Assembly (NCBI GenBank): GCA_903920485.1
Contig: CAIXMG010000076.1
Coordinates: 1-6,117 of the forward strand
Length of the DNA stretch: 6,117 nucleotides
From: an uncultured bacterium
GTDB taxonomy: Bacteria; Patescibacteriota; Minisyncoccia; Phycocordibacterales; UBA1006
Reading direction: 5' to 3'
Position 1 is the stretch's first letter. Every line of letters begins with the position of its first letter. Position numbers and translations under genes: made by a program. Below, one piece after another: positions 1-5,700 of the stretch. The notes under the pieces were generated by a model. It did not search any database and was not told where the DNA came from. It saw nothing but the letters and a program-made list of their open reading frames with translations.

Positions 1-153
1 ATAGTTTTCTTTTTCCTTGCCTGAAGGGAAGAGGTTGATTCTTTGGGAGGTGCTGTCTCGGGCATATATTAAATTGTTTGGGGTTAAGTAATAGTTTCGC
101 TTATTGTAACGAAAATCTTCGTTTTGTCAAAAAATATCCCAAGGAACGCTTCG
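1..153. other. Intergenic region upstream of recJ, no gene seen
   Basis: I see no convincing coding frame here on either strand. A weak AT-rich inverted repeat lies at 108-113/118-123 (AACGAA, loop AATC, TTCGTT) and is followed by T residues to 125, so it could be a weak terminator of an upstream transcript. The left arm overlaps another short pairing (TTTCG at 95-99 with CGAAA at 110-114), so the two hairpins exclude each other. TATATT at 65-70 is a possible -10 element but has no good -35. None of these is strong. Confidence 0.4.
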
Positions 154-162
154 TGCTACAAT
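154..162 (+). promoter_or_regulatory. Extended -10 promoter of recJ
   Basis: TGC-TACAAT is an extended -10 hexamer (TGN followed by TAnnnT at 157-162). No good -35 sits 16-18 bases upstream; TTGTCA at 124-129 is too far away. Transcription would start about 7 bases downstream, at 169-170, where the ATG at 170 lies. The same geometry recurs at other genes in this window, which supports the call. Confidence 0.5.
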
Positions 163-169
163 GCTCCTC

Positions 170-1915
170 ATGACACCCGAAGCGCTGTTGGAACAGCTGT
201 TGGTACAGCGCGGATATGCCGATCCCGAGGCGCGGGAGAGCTTTCTGCATCCGAAATACGAATCGATGTACGACCCGTTCCTCATGCACGACATGCAGAA
301 AACAGTGGCTCGCATCTTCCTTGCCATGGAGCAGAATGAAAAGATCTGCATCTATTCCGATTATGACGCAGACGGGATTCCCGGGGCTGTTATTCTGCAT
401 GACTTGTTCAAGAAAGTGGGCTATGAGAATTTTTGCAATTACATTCCGCATCGGCACACGGAAGGATACGGTGTGCACAAAGCCGCGCTGAAACAGCTTG
501 CTGACGAAGGCGCAAAGCTCGTCATTACCGTCGATGTTGGCATCACTGCGGTTTCTGAAATTGAATACGGGAATTCGCTGGGACTTGAAATTATTGTGAC
601 GGATCATCATGAGCCGCTTGAGACCTTGCCGGCGGCATTTGCAATCGTTAATCCGAAACTAGGAAACTATCCGGATCGGATGCTGTGCGGATCGGGTGTG
701 GCATTTAAGTTGGTCCAGGCAATAATCTTACGTTGTCCTCCCCTGAAAGGGGAGGTGCCCGAAGGGCGGAGGGGTACGGTGAAAGAATTGTTACCAATCG
801 GCTGGGAGAAATGGCTCCTCGATATGGCTGGACTTGCAACATTATCTGACATGGTGCCATTGGTGAACGAAAACAGGATCATCGCGTATTACGGCATGAA
901 GGTATTGCAGAAGACACCTCGTCCAGGACTTGTGGCACTGTTCCAAAAAGCCGGTATCAATTTGAATTACCTGGTTGAGGACGATATCGTCTTTTCGATC
1001 ACTCCGCGACTGAATGCCGCGTCGCGCATGGCGCATCCCGATGATGCGTTCAAGACGCTTGCGACGACCGATTCGCGTGAGGCGACCGTCGCTGCAGAGC
1101 ACCTTTCGTCCCTCAATGATGATCGCAAGAAGATCGTCGCGAGGATCATGAAGGATGTGCATAAAAAAGTGTCCGCGCGTCAGGCATCCGGAGATTTCAA
1201 AAGCATTTTGGTCGTCGGCGACCCTTCATGGCCGGCAGGCATTCTCGGCCTGATTGCGGGGAAGGTGGCCGACGAATACAAGGTCACCACGTTCGTGTGG
1301 GGATCGGAGTCCCCCGCCGAAGGCCTTGCGGAGGCGGGAGGTAGTCTTCTGAAGGGTTCGTGTCGTGGCATCGGTGACATTGCCGTCGTCGCCCTGATGC
1401 AAAGCGTTTCGCATCTGTTGGTTCAATTCGGCGGACACGAGGACGCCGGTGGATTTACCGCGACGCGCGAGACAATCCATTTCCTTGAAGAGGAATTCTG
1501 TAAAAAATATGAGGAGATCAAGCATACGGTTTCCAAGCAGGTAACCAGTATTTCCGCTGACATGGAACTTGATCTTTCTGATGTCACGATCAACCACTAT
1601 CGCGCGCTTCGTCAGATGGCTCCGTTTGGGATGGGAAATCCGAAACCAATTTTCGCTTTCAAGAATGTCACGGTTGAAAGTGTAAGACAGTTTGGTAAGA
1701 CGACGGAGCATTTGGAAATTATTCTCCAGAATGAAGCCCCCTCTTTCAGAGGGGGGCAGGGGGGTGTTAAGGCAATTTCGTGGTACGCAAATTTTGACAG
1801 CTTCACGCATCCTCTTGTTGCCGGTGAAACAATCACCTTGCTTGCCGAATTCGATCATTCCGTGTTTCGTGGCAAGCATGAGCTTAGGCTGAAGATTGTT
1901 GACATCCTCCCTTGA
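170..1915 (+). CDS. recJ: Single-stranded-DNA-specific exonuclease RecJ
   Basis: RecJ is a cytoplasmic 5'-3' ssDNA exonuclease of the DHH family, used in recombinational repair, mismatch repair and replication restart. Numbered from the ATG at 170 (581 residues), the sequence shows DHH motif I as DYDADG at 64-69, an aspartate at 122 in VDVGIT, the DHH triad at 145-147, a LATLSDMVPL segment in the DHH domain, a DHHA1 domain with PAGILGLIAGKVAD, GGHEDAGG near 421-428, and a C-terminal OB-like region. Length is normal for bacterial RecJ. The usual WHPGV-like DHHA1 motif reads WPAGI here. I prefer the ATG at 170 because the ATG at 161 lies inside the -10 element and would not be transcribed; AAGGA at 141-145 is too far upstream to act as a ribosome binding site for either. 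Two short GC-rich palindromes are inserted in frame (residues about 188-203 and 523-532). A small gene follows after 29 bases with no terminator between, so the two are probably co-transcribed. Confidence 0.95.
   Translation: MTPEALLEQLLVQRGYADPEARESFLHPKYESMYDPFLMHDMQKTVARIFLAMEQNEKICIYSDYDADGIPGAVILHDLFKKVGYENFCNYIPHRHTEGYGVHKAALKQLADEGAKLVITVDVGITAVSEIEYGNSLGLEIIVTDHHEPLETLPAAFAIVNPKLGNYPDRMLCGSGVAFKLVQAIILRCPPLKGEVPEGRRGTVKELLPIGWEKWLLDMAGLATLSDMVPLVNENRIIAYYGMKVLQKTPRPGLVALFQKAGINLNYLVEDDIVFSITPRLNAASRMAHPDDAFKTLATTDSREATVAAEHLSSLNDDRKKIVARIMKDVHKKVSARQASGDFKSILVVGDPSWPAGILGLIAGKVADEYKVTTFVWGSESPAEGLAEAGGSLLKGSCRGIGDIAVVALMQSVSHLLVQFGGHEDAGGFTATRETIHFLEEEFCKKYEEIKHTVSKQVTSISADMELDLSDVTINHYRALRQMAPFGMGNPKPIFAFKNVTVESVRQFGKTTEHLEIILQNEAPSFRGGQGGVKAISWYANFDSFTHPLVAGETITLLAEFDHSVFRGKHELRLKIVDILP
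737..774. repeat. GC-rich double palindrome inside recJ (copy 1)
   Basis: A 7-bp hairpin (CCTCCCC, loop TGAAA, GGGGAGG, 737-755) is followed directly by a second hairpin (GCCC, loop GAA, GGGC, 757-767) and a GGAGGGG tail. It is read in frame as a Pro/Gly/Arg/Glu-rich stretch, residues about 188-203 of RecJ. Base composition differs sharply from the flanking gene. The form resembles the short palindromic elements that spread through many bacterial genomes, including coding ones such as the Rickettsia palindromic elements. Membership in a named family cannot be settled here. Confidence 0.65.
1736..1765. repeat. GC-rich palindrome inside recJ (copy 2)
   Basis: An 8-bp perfect hairpin (CCCCCTCT at 1737-1744, loop TTC, AGAGGGGG at 1748-1755) is followed by GCAGGGGGGT. 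It is translated in frame as APSFRGGQGG, residues 523-532 of RecJ, in the C-terminal OB-like region. It shares the plan of the first element (C-rich arm, short A/T-containing loop, G-rich arm, G-run tail) but not its exact sequence. Confidence 0.6.
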
Positions 1916-1944
1916 ATTAAGTAAGCTGGGCAAAATCATAAGAG

Positions 1945-2181
1945 ATGAGAACATGTAATCTTACGAAAAAGGCCAAGCAGATGGCCGAGCGCTCTCGGAA
2001 GAAGCGTGAGAATTATTACCGAACAAGGATGAAGAGGGAGAAAAGAGGCGGTGCCAATTATCGTACGGACTTGAACCAGCTGAACGCGATAATGGCAGAG
2101 AGTGATGTTTCTACCAAGGCTCGTATCGCGCAACGGATCAGATCAGCGGAACAAATGGCGGCTTATCTTGGAGGGTATTAG
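1945..2181 (+). CDS. Small basic protein of unknown function (78 aa)
   Basis: I do not recognise this protein. The first 35 residues are dense in Lys and Arg (for example RSRKKRENYYRTRMKREKR, residues 16-34), which suggests nucleic-acid or ribosome contact, although that is inference from charge alone. The C-terminal half looks helical and ends YLGGY. Evidence that it is a gene: it fills the gap between recJ (29 bases upstream) and a strong terminator that starts 22 bases after its stop, and the longest competing frame is an antisense shadow. CAAAAT at 1931-1936, preceded by TGGG, might be a poor -10 placed 8 bases before the ATG; otherwise it is expressed from the recJ promoter. No clear Shine-Dalgarno is present. 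An internal ATG at 1981 is an alternative start. Confidence 0.6.
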   Translation: MRTCNLTKKAKQMAERSRKKRENYYRTRMKREKRGGANYRTDLNQLNAIMAESDVSTKARIAQRIRSAEQMAAYLGGY

Positions 2182-2203
2182 TTCGAAAGACTTTCAAACA
2201 AGG

Positions 2204-2231
2204 TGCTGAGCGTTTACGCTCGGCATTTTTT
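2204..2231 (+). terminator. Intrinsic terminator after recJ and the small basic gene
   Basis: A 9-bp stem (TGCTGAGCG at 2204-2212 with CGCTCGGCA at 2217-2225, one T-G wobble), loop TTTA, is followed by six T residues (2226-2231). It closes the recJ unit. Its last T is also the first base of the -35 of the next promoter, so termination and re-initiation are packed together. Confidence 0.9.
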
Positions 2232-2258
2232 GTTCAAAAAGTTCGGTTCTGCTATAGT
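2230..2258 (+). promoter_or_regulatory. Promoter of the RNase HI operon
   Basis: The -35 is TTGTTC (2230-2235), followed by a 17-base spacer and -10 TATAGT (2253-2258), which is preceded by TGC to give an extended -10. Predicted transcription start (about 7 bases after the -10) falls on the A of the ATG at 2265, so the mRNA should be leaderless. Confidence 0.75.
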
Positions 2259-2264
2259 ATCCTC

Positions 2265-3017
2265 ATGAAACAATTCTCAGCCAAGGATTTTGAGGAATCC
2301 CTCGTGATTTTTACGGACGGATCGTCATTGGGCAATCCCGGTCCCGGCGGATACGGAAGCGTCATTGTCTATCAGAAAATGGATGAGGTGATCGAACTCG
2401 GCGGCAACAAGATTCGCACGACCAACAACGAGATGGAATTGGCGGCCGTCATTGCGGCATTGTCACAGAGTTCCTTTAATACGGCTGATGTCGAGATTTT
2501 CACGGACTCGTCGTACGTCATCAATGGTATTACCAAGTGGATTCACGGTTGGGAGAAGAACGGGTGGAAGACCCTTGCCAAGGAAGAGGTCGCCAACAAG
2601 TCGTCGTGGCAGACGCTCATCGCGTTGGTCCGTGAACGTCAGGCACATTCCAAAGTCTCGTGGAACTACGTTCCCGGACATGTTGGTGTGATCGGCAACG
2701 AGCGCTGCGACGAGATTGCAACAGGATTCGCGTCAGGAAAGCCGTCGGCGCTGTATCGCGGAAGACTTGGGCAGTATGGCCGCGACATCCTGAACTTCAC
2801 GATCGATGACACCTTAAAAAAAGCCAAGTCCGCAAGCCGTGCGAAATCAGGCGCAAAAGCTCACTCATATGTTTCATTGGTGGATGGTATCGCCATGAGA
2901 CACGCCACCTGGGCTGAAACCGAAGCCCGCGTAAAGGGCAAGAAGGCCAAGTTCAAGAAGTCGATCTCGGCCGCCGATGAATCAGCCATTCTTAAAGACT
3001 GGGGCGCGAGACTTTAA
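2265..3017 (+). CDS. rnhA: Ribonuclease HI with C-terminal hybrid-binding-like domain
   Basis: This enzyme cleaves the RNA strand of RNA-DNA hybrids (R-loops, replication primers) in the cytoplasm. Residues about 12-155 form the RNase H fold. The four metal-binding acidic residues align with E. coli D10, E48, D70 and D134 as D18 (FTDGS), E58 (NNEMEL), D81 (FTDSSYV) and D149 (NERCDEIA). H139 in VPGHVG matches the catalytic loop histidine. At 250 residues it is about 95 longer than E. coli RNase HI. After a basic linker (about 184-199), residues 200-247 (SYVSLVDG, TWAETEARVKG, AKFKK, then a helix) resemble the hybrid-binding (viroplasmin-like, caulimovirus gene VI) domain, which in eukaryotic RNase H1 is N-terminal. 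The ATG at 2265 has no Shine-Dalgarno and sits at the predicted transcription start. comEC follows after 33 bases without a terminator. Confidence 0.93.
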   Translation: MKQFSAKDFEESLVIFTDGSSLGNPGPGGYGSVIVYQKMDEVIELGGNKIRTTNNEMELAAVIAALSQSSFNTADVEIFTDSSYVINGITKWIHGWEKNGWKTLAKEEVANKSSWQTLIALVRERQAHSKVSWNYVPGHVGVIGNERCDEIATGFASGKPSALYRGRLGQYGRDILNFTIDDTLKKAKSASRAKSGAKAHSYVSLVDGIAMRHATWAETEARVKGKKAKFKKSISAADESAILKDWGARL

Positions 3018-3035
3018 AAAATATTTACCGCACCA

Positions 3036-3044
3036 TGGTAGATT
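3036..3044 (+). promoter_or_regulatory. Possible extended -10 upstream of comEC
   Basis: TGG-TAGATT (hexamer 3039-3044) ends 6 bases before the ATG at 3051, the same spacing as at the RNase HI gene. No -35 is visible at the right distance. It would give a secondary, leaderless start inside the operon. Confidence 0.35.
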
Positions 3045-3050
3045 TTTTTG

Positions 3051-4361
3051 ATGAGGAAAATAATTCTCGTCGTGCTTATCATGGCTACCTTCGTCGCTCG
3101 GTATTCTTGGTACGAGTGGCATCACATCTCTCACATCCCTGCCGATTGGTTTGCGGGCACTATTACCGTGCAGGGCGAGGTCATTGAAAATCCTGACAGG
3201 GGTTTGGTACGGACGCAAATCGTCTTGCGTCCTGACGAATGCCGCGACGGATGCGACATCCTCGTGACACTTCCGATGGACGCTTCCGTTTCATACGGTG
3301 ACCGAGTATCGGTACAGGGAAAAGTGCAGGAACCCGATTCGTTCATGACCGATACTGGCCGCGAGTTCGACTATCGTCGGTACCTGGCCGTATCCGACAT
3401 CTATGCCACGATGAAGCCGAAGACGTTCACGATTATTTCTTCCGGTAATGGTAATCGCCTGTATGCTGGCCTGTTTTCCCTCAGGAAAAAATTCGTCGAT
3501 ACCATCAGAAAGCTGTTTCCTGTCAATGAAGGGGGTCTGTTCGCCGGGATTGTCATCGGCGAAAAGTCTTTGCTGCCTGCTGACACGTTGTCTGACTTTC
3601 AGATTGCGGGACTGACCCATATGATCGTGCTGTCGGGATTCAACATCACCATCGTGGCAATCTTCGCGGTCACGTTTTTGGCATGGTGCGGGTTGGGATA
3701 TCGATCGCGCCGCATGGGGGCCTTCGTCGTCATTCCGCTCTTTGTCATCATGACGGGGTTCGGATCGTCATCCGTACGTGCGGCCATCATGTCGCTTCTG
3801 GTATTTTTTCTTCAGGTGACAACGCGTCCCCAGCATCCCTTGCGCATTATTTTGTATACGGCAGGCATCATGGGACTCATCAACCCCCGGCAGGTCTTGT
3901 ACGACCCCTCGTTCCAAATGTCATTCATTGCGTTTGTCGGATTGATCTATGTCACTCCGATTATCGGGGCTTGGTTCGAACGATTCGGGGAATGGTTTGG
4001 GTTGCGCGACTTGTTAGTCGAAACATTGTCGGTGCAAGTGTTCGTGTTGCCATATCTCATGTGGATGACGGGACGGTTTTCTCTGCTGATCGTAGTGTCC
4101 AATTTGCTGACCGTGCCGCTGGTGCCCGCGGTTATGGGCATCGGATTTGGTGCAGTCATGATTGGCATGGTTTGGTTCCCGCTCGGGAGAATCCTTTCTG
4201 CCGCAGTAACGGTTCCCTTGGCCTATATGATCCGCATTGCCCACGGAGTGGCGTCGGTCGTACCGCTGATCGTCACCATCCCGCCGTTTTCTGCGTGGTG
4301 GATGGCAGGAGCCTATGGTATAATGGCCTTATTACTTACTAACAACCATCATCCTTCATGA
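3051..4361 (+). CDS. comEC: ComEC/Rec2-type DNA uptake channel, short form without MBL domain
   Basis: ComEC forms the inner-membrane channel through which a single DNA strand enters during natural transformation. From the ATG at 3051 (436 residues) there is an N-terminal membrane segment (about 4-17), an OB-like DUF4131 region (about 35-125, with GDRVSVQGKV and the typical FDYRRYLA), then the Competence domain (about 155-425) with many hydrophobic segments and the signature AGLTHMIVLSGFNI at 185-198. A TTG at 3048 could add one residue, but the ATG fits the -10 spacing better. Well-studied homologues such as B. subtilis ComEC are far longer (over 700 residues) and end in a metallo-beta-lactamase-like nuclease domain. 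That domain is absent here, and no separate copy lies in the window. The frame ends cleanly and overlaps the next gene by 4 bases, so this looks like a genuine short form, not a frameshift. It is probably co-transcribed with RNase HI. Confidence 0.9.
   Translation: MRKIILVVLIMATFVARYSWYEWHHISHIPADWFAGTITVQGEVIENPDRGLVRTQIVLRPDECRDGCDILVTLPMDASVSYGDRVSVQGKVQEPDSFMTDTGREFDYRRYLAVSDIYATMKPKTFTIISSGNGNRLYAGLFSLRKKFVDTIRKLFPVNEGGLFAGIVIGEKSLLPADTLSDFQIAGLTHMIVLSGFNITIVAIFAVTFLAWCGLGYRSRRMGAFVVIPLFVIMTGFGSSSVRAAIMSLLVFFLQVTTRPQHPLRIILYTAGIMGLINPRQVLYDPSFQMSFIAFVGLIYVTPIIGAWFERFGEWFGLRDLLVETLSVQVFVLPYLMWMTGRFSLLIVVSNLLTVPLVPAVMGIGFGAVMIGMVWFPLGRILSAAVTVPLAYMIRIAHGVASVVPLIVTIPPFSAWWMAGAYGIMALLLTNNHHPS
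4316..4324 (+). promoter_or_regulatory. Internal promoter for the SIMPL gene, within the comEC 3' end
   Basis: TGG-TATAAT is a perfect extended -10 (hexamer 4319-4324) inside the last codons of comEC. The -35 region is poor. A start near 4331 would give a 27-base leader that contains no G at all and no Shine-Dalgarno. This would let the SIMPL gene be expressed apart from comEC. Confidence 0.55.
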
Positions 4362-5173
4362 AAAAACTTTTATCAAAACTCCAGACACGCGAAGGGCTTA
4401 TGTTTATCGGTTCGGTTACCCTTCTCTTTGCAATGTTCGCATTGTTGGGACTCGGAGTACGCGCATTCACATCGGACCGTGACAATACACAGGCGACGCC
4501 TGCGACGATCAGCGTTTCAGGAACCGGCGAAATCTACGCATCGCCTGACGTAGCAAACTTTACTGCAACCGTATCTGCCGATGCCGCAACGATGAGTGCC
4601 GCAGGAGCCGCTGCGACAACCCAGGGAAATGCGCTGCTTGCGAAACTTGAATCTGCGGGTATCGCAAAGGCGGACATTCAGACGACCGATTACAGTGCCA
4701 ATCCAAAATACGAAAATCAGGCAGTCGCTGCGCCGATGATCCAGTGTTTCGGTGGATCATGTCCTCCGCCTGTTTCCAATTCGGTGATTGTCGGCTACAC
4801 GGTTTCGCAGTCATACTCGATCAAGGTGCGAAATCTTGATTCAGCTGGTGACATTGCAAAACTTCTGACCAGCGCGAACCTTGCGAATGTTTCAGGTCCC
4901 AACTTTGCCATCGACAACCCTGAAAATGTCCAAAACGAGGCTCGAAACAAGGCAATTGTTGATGCACAACAGCAGGCAAAAATCTTGGCAGCCCAGCTGG
5001 GTGTGCATCTGAAGGGAATCACCGATTTCCAAGTCTCAAACGGCGGAACCGTCTATCCGATGGCGTATGCCATGAAGGCTGATTCGGTCGGTGCGGCAGC
5101 TCCTTCACCCGTCTTGAATCCTGGTCAGAGCGACATTACGTCGAATGTGACGATTACGTATAGGATCAAGTAA
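4358..5173 (+). CDS. Membrane-anchored SIMPL domain (DUF541) protein
   Basis: SIMPL-domain proteins are exported or membrane-anchored proteins of poorly understood role; relatives include E. coli YggE (oxidative stress) and Brucella BP26. Residues 14-34 form one hydrophobic membrane segment with a Lys/Arg-containing cytoplasmic end, so the rest should face outside. The SIMPL domain runs from about 49 to 270 and begins with the typical ISVSGTGEIYASPDVANF. Other visible family traits are a YTVSQSYSIKVRNLDSAGDIAKLL-like segment, AIVDAQQQAKILAAQLG (about 199-215) and a final beta strand NVTITYRIK. Two cysteines, 130 and 135 (CFGGSC), sit in a Pro-rich loop and could form a disulfide. The start overlaps the comEC stop (ATGA), so translation may be coupled. 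Function within the operon is unknown; a link to DNA uptake is only positional. Confidence 0.9.
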   Translation: MKKLLSKLQTREGLMFIGSVTLLFAMFALLGLGVRAFTSDRDNTQATPATISVSGTGEIYASPDVANFTATVSADAATMSAAGAAATTQGNALLAKLESAGIAKADIQTTDYSANPKYENQAVAAPMIQCFGGSCPPPVSNSVIVGYTVSQSYSIKVRNLDSAGDIAKLLTSANLANVSGPNFAIDNPENVQNEARNKAIVDAQQQAKILAAQLGVHLKGITDFQVSNGGTVYPMAYAMKADSVGAAAPSPVLNPGQSDITSNVTITYRIK

Positions 5174-5198
5174 CATAAAGAAAATATAAACCTTGAAT

Positions 5199-5226
5199 TT
5201 GACGATGTAGCTTTTATTGCTATACT
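5199..5226 (+). promoter_or_regulatory. Strong promoter of the small structured RNA
   Basis: The -35 is TTGACG (5199-5204), followed by a 16-base spacer and -10 TATACT (5221-5226), preceded by TGC. This is the most complete promoter in the window. The predicted start, about 7 bases downstream, is A5233, exactly the first base of the outer stem of the RNA. Confidence 0.8.
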
Positions 5227-5232
5227 TGTTAC

Positions 5233-5313
5233 ATGCTTGCGAGATATTCGTATCTCAATCGGCATCGCCGCTGATGGCAAGCATATCAAAGCATCCCCTT
5301 GCGGGGATTTTTT
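5233..5313 (+). ncRNA. Putative novel small RNA, three-way junction plus terminator
   Basis: The unit has its own promoter, a folded body and an intrinsic terminator, about 81 bases in all. The outer stem P1 is perfect: ATGCTTGC (5233-5240) with GCAAGCAT (5277-5284). P2 abuts it directly: GAGATA (5241-5246), tetraloop TTCG, TATCTC (5251-5256). P3 has two alternatives: CGGC-ATC-GCCG (5260-5270), or CATC/GATG (5263-5266 with 5273-5276), which would stack on P1. The terminator hairpin follows at once. I recognise no known RNA family. The transcript also begins with ATG at the predicted start, opening a 13-codon frame (MLARYSYLNRHRR, stop at 5272-5274), so a leaderless micropeptide or attenuator-like leader is an alternative. 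Nothing lies downstream on this strand to attenuate, which favours a stand-alone RNA. Read-through from the SIMPL gene would also end here. Confidence 0.6.
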
Positions 5314-5316
5314 GAT
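5285..5316. terminator. Intrinsic terminator between the small RNA and the - strand gene
   Basis: The core stem is ATCCCC (5293-5298), loop TTGC, GGGGAT (5303-5308), followed by TTTTT (5309-5313). Outer pairing of ATCAAA (5285-5290) with TTTGAT (5311-5316) extends the stem to about 14 bp with one mismatch. On the + strand it ends the small RNA and any SIMPL read-through. On the - strand it lies 8 bases after the stop of the convergent gene and can also fold, but the following tract is only TTT, so it would be weaker there. Confidence 0.8.
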
Positions 5317-5323
5317 GGAAAAA

Positions 5324-5692
5324 CTACCTGTCCATAATACTGAAAAAATGCTTGTTCCCGTTGCCGAGTCTTCTTACGATCACGATTACTTTTCTATCAG
5401 GGTATATTTTTTCAAACGTCCAAAACTCCGCACTCTCTTCCTTCCGGTGTACGGGAAGAACTTCTGGATCAGCCAATATGTCTTTTGCGTATTTAAGAAG
5501 ACGAAATCGCCTAAGCTGATCATTTTTTTGCCTTATAAAACGGCCTTTTCTAATAATGTGTTTGAGTCCCATCGCATTAAAAACAACGGACTCATTGCTA
5601 AGTGCCGGACAGCTTACTTCTTGAAGCGTAGAATAGAAAACCTTTGCTTCCTTAAGAGTCTCTTCATAACGTTTCGACATGACTTCTTCCAT
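5324..5692 (-). CDS. Small PBECR-like protein, putative RNase-fold domain (122 aa)
   Basis: I recognise the layout as close to small proteins common in candidate-phyla genomes and to PBECR domains (phage-linked barnase/EndoU/ColicinE5-D/RelE-like nuclease fold). This is by eye only. Visible parts: an N-terminal helix (residues 1-25), VVFNAMGLKHIIRKG (36-50) with H45, RRFRLLKYAKDIL (61-73), an FWTF strand (90-93), and a C-terminal VIVIVRRLGNGNKHFFSIMDR hairpin (102-122) with R107, H115 and S118 as candidate active-site residues. The start at 5692 is supported by an extended -10 ending 8 bases upstream; an internal ATG gives M5. No Shine-Dalgarno is seen. The stretch is visibly richer in A and T than the operon before it, which hints at separate acquisition. 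A longer + strand frame (5237-5707) is judged to be its antisense shadow. Nuclease or toxin activity is not shown. Confidence 0.7.
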   Translation of the reverse strand: MEEVMSKRYEETLKEAKVFYSTLQEVSCPALSNESVVFNAMGLKHIIRKGRFIRQKNDQLRRFRLLKYAKDILADPEVLPVHRKEESAEFWTFEKIYPDRKVIVIVRRLGNGNKHFFSIMDR

Positions 5693-5700
5693 GTTGAAAA

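Noticed and set aside
141..145. AAGGA as a Shine-Dalgarno for recJ
   Set aside because: It lies 15 bases before the ATG at 161 and 24 before the ATG at 170, too far, and upstream of the predicted transcription start.
101..610. A 169-codon - strand frame over the recJ start
   Set aside because: It is antisense to the DHH motifs and crosses the recJ promoter, with no promoter of its own seen.
1226..1954. A 242-codon - strand frame inside recJ
   Set aside because: It is fully antisense to RecJ, which has all family motifs in the + frame; the - frame protein shows no domain.
3683..4342. A 219-codon + strand frame inside comEC
   Set aside because: It is an out-of-frame shadow of the membrane domain; His/Arg-rich with no recognisable fold.
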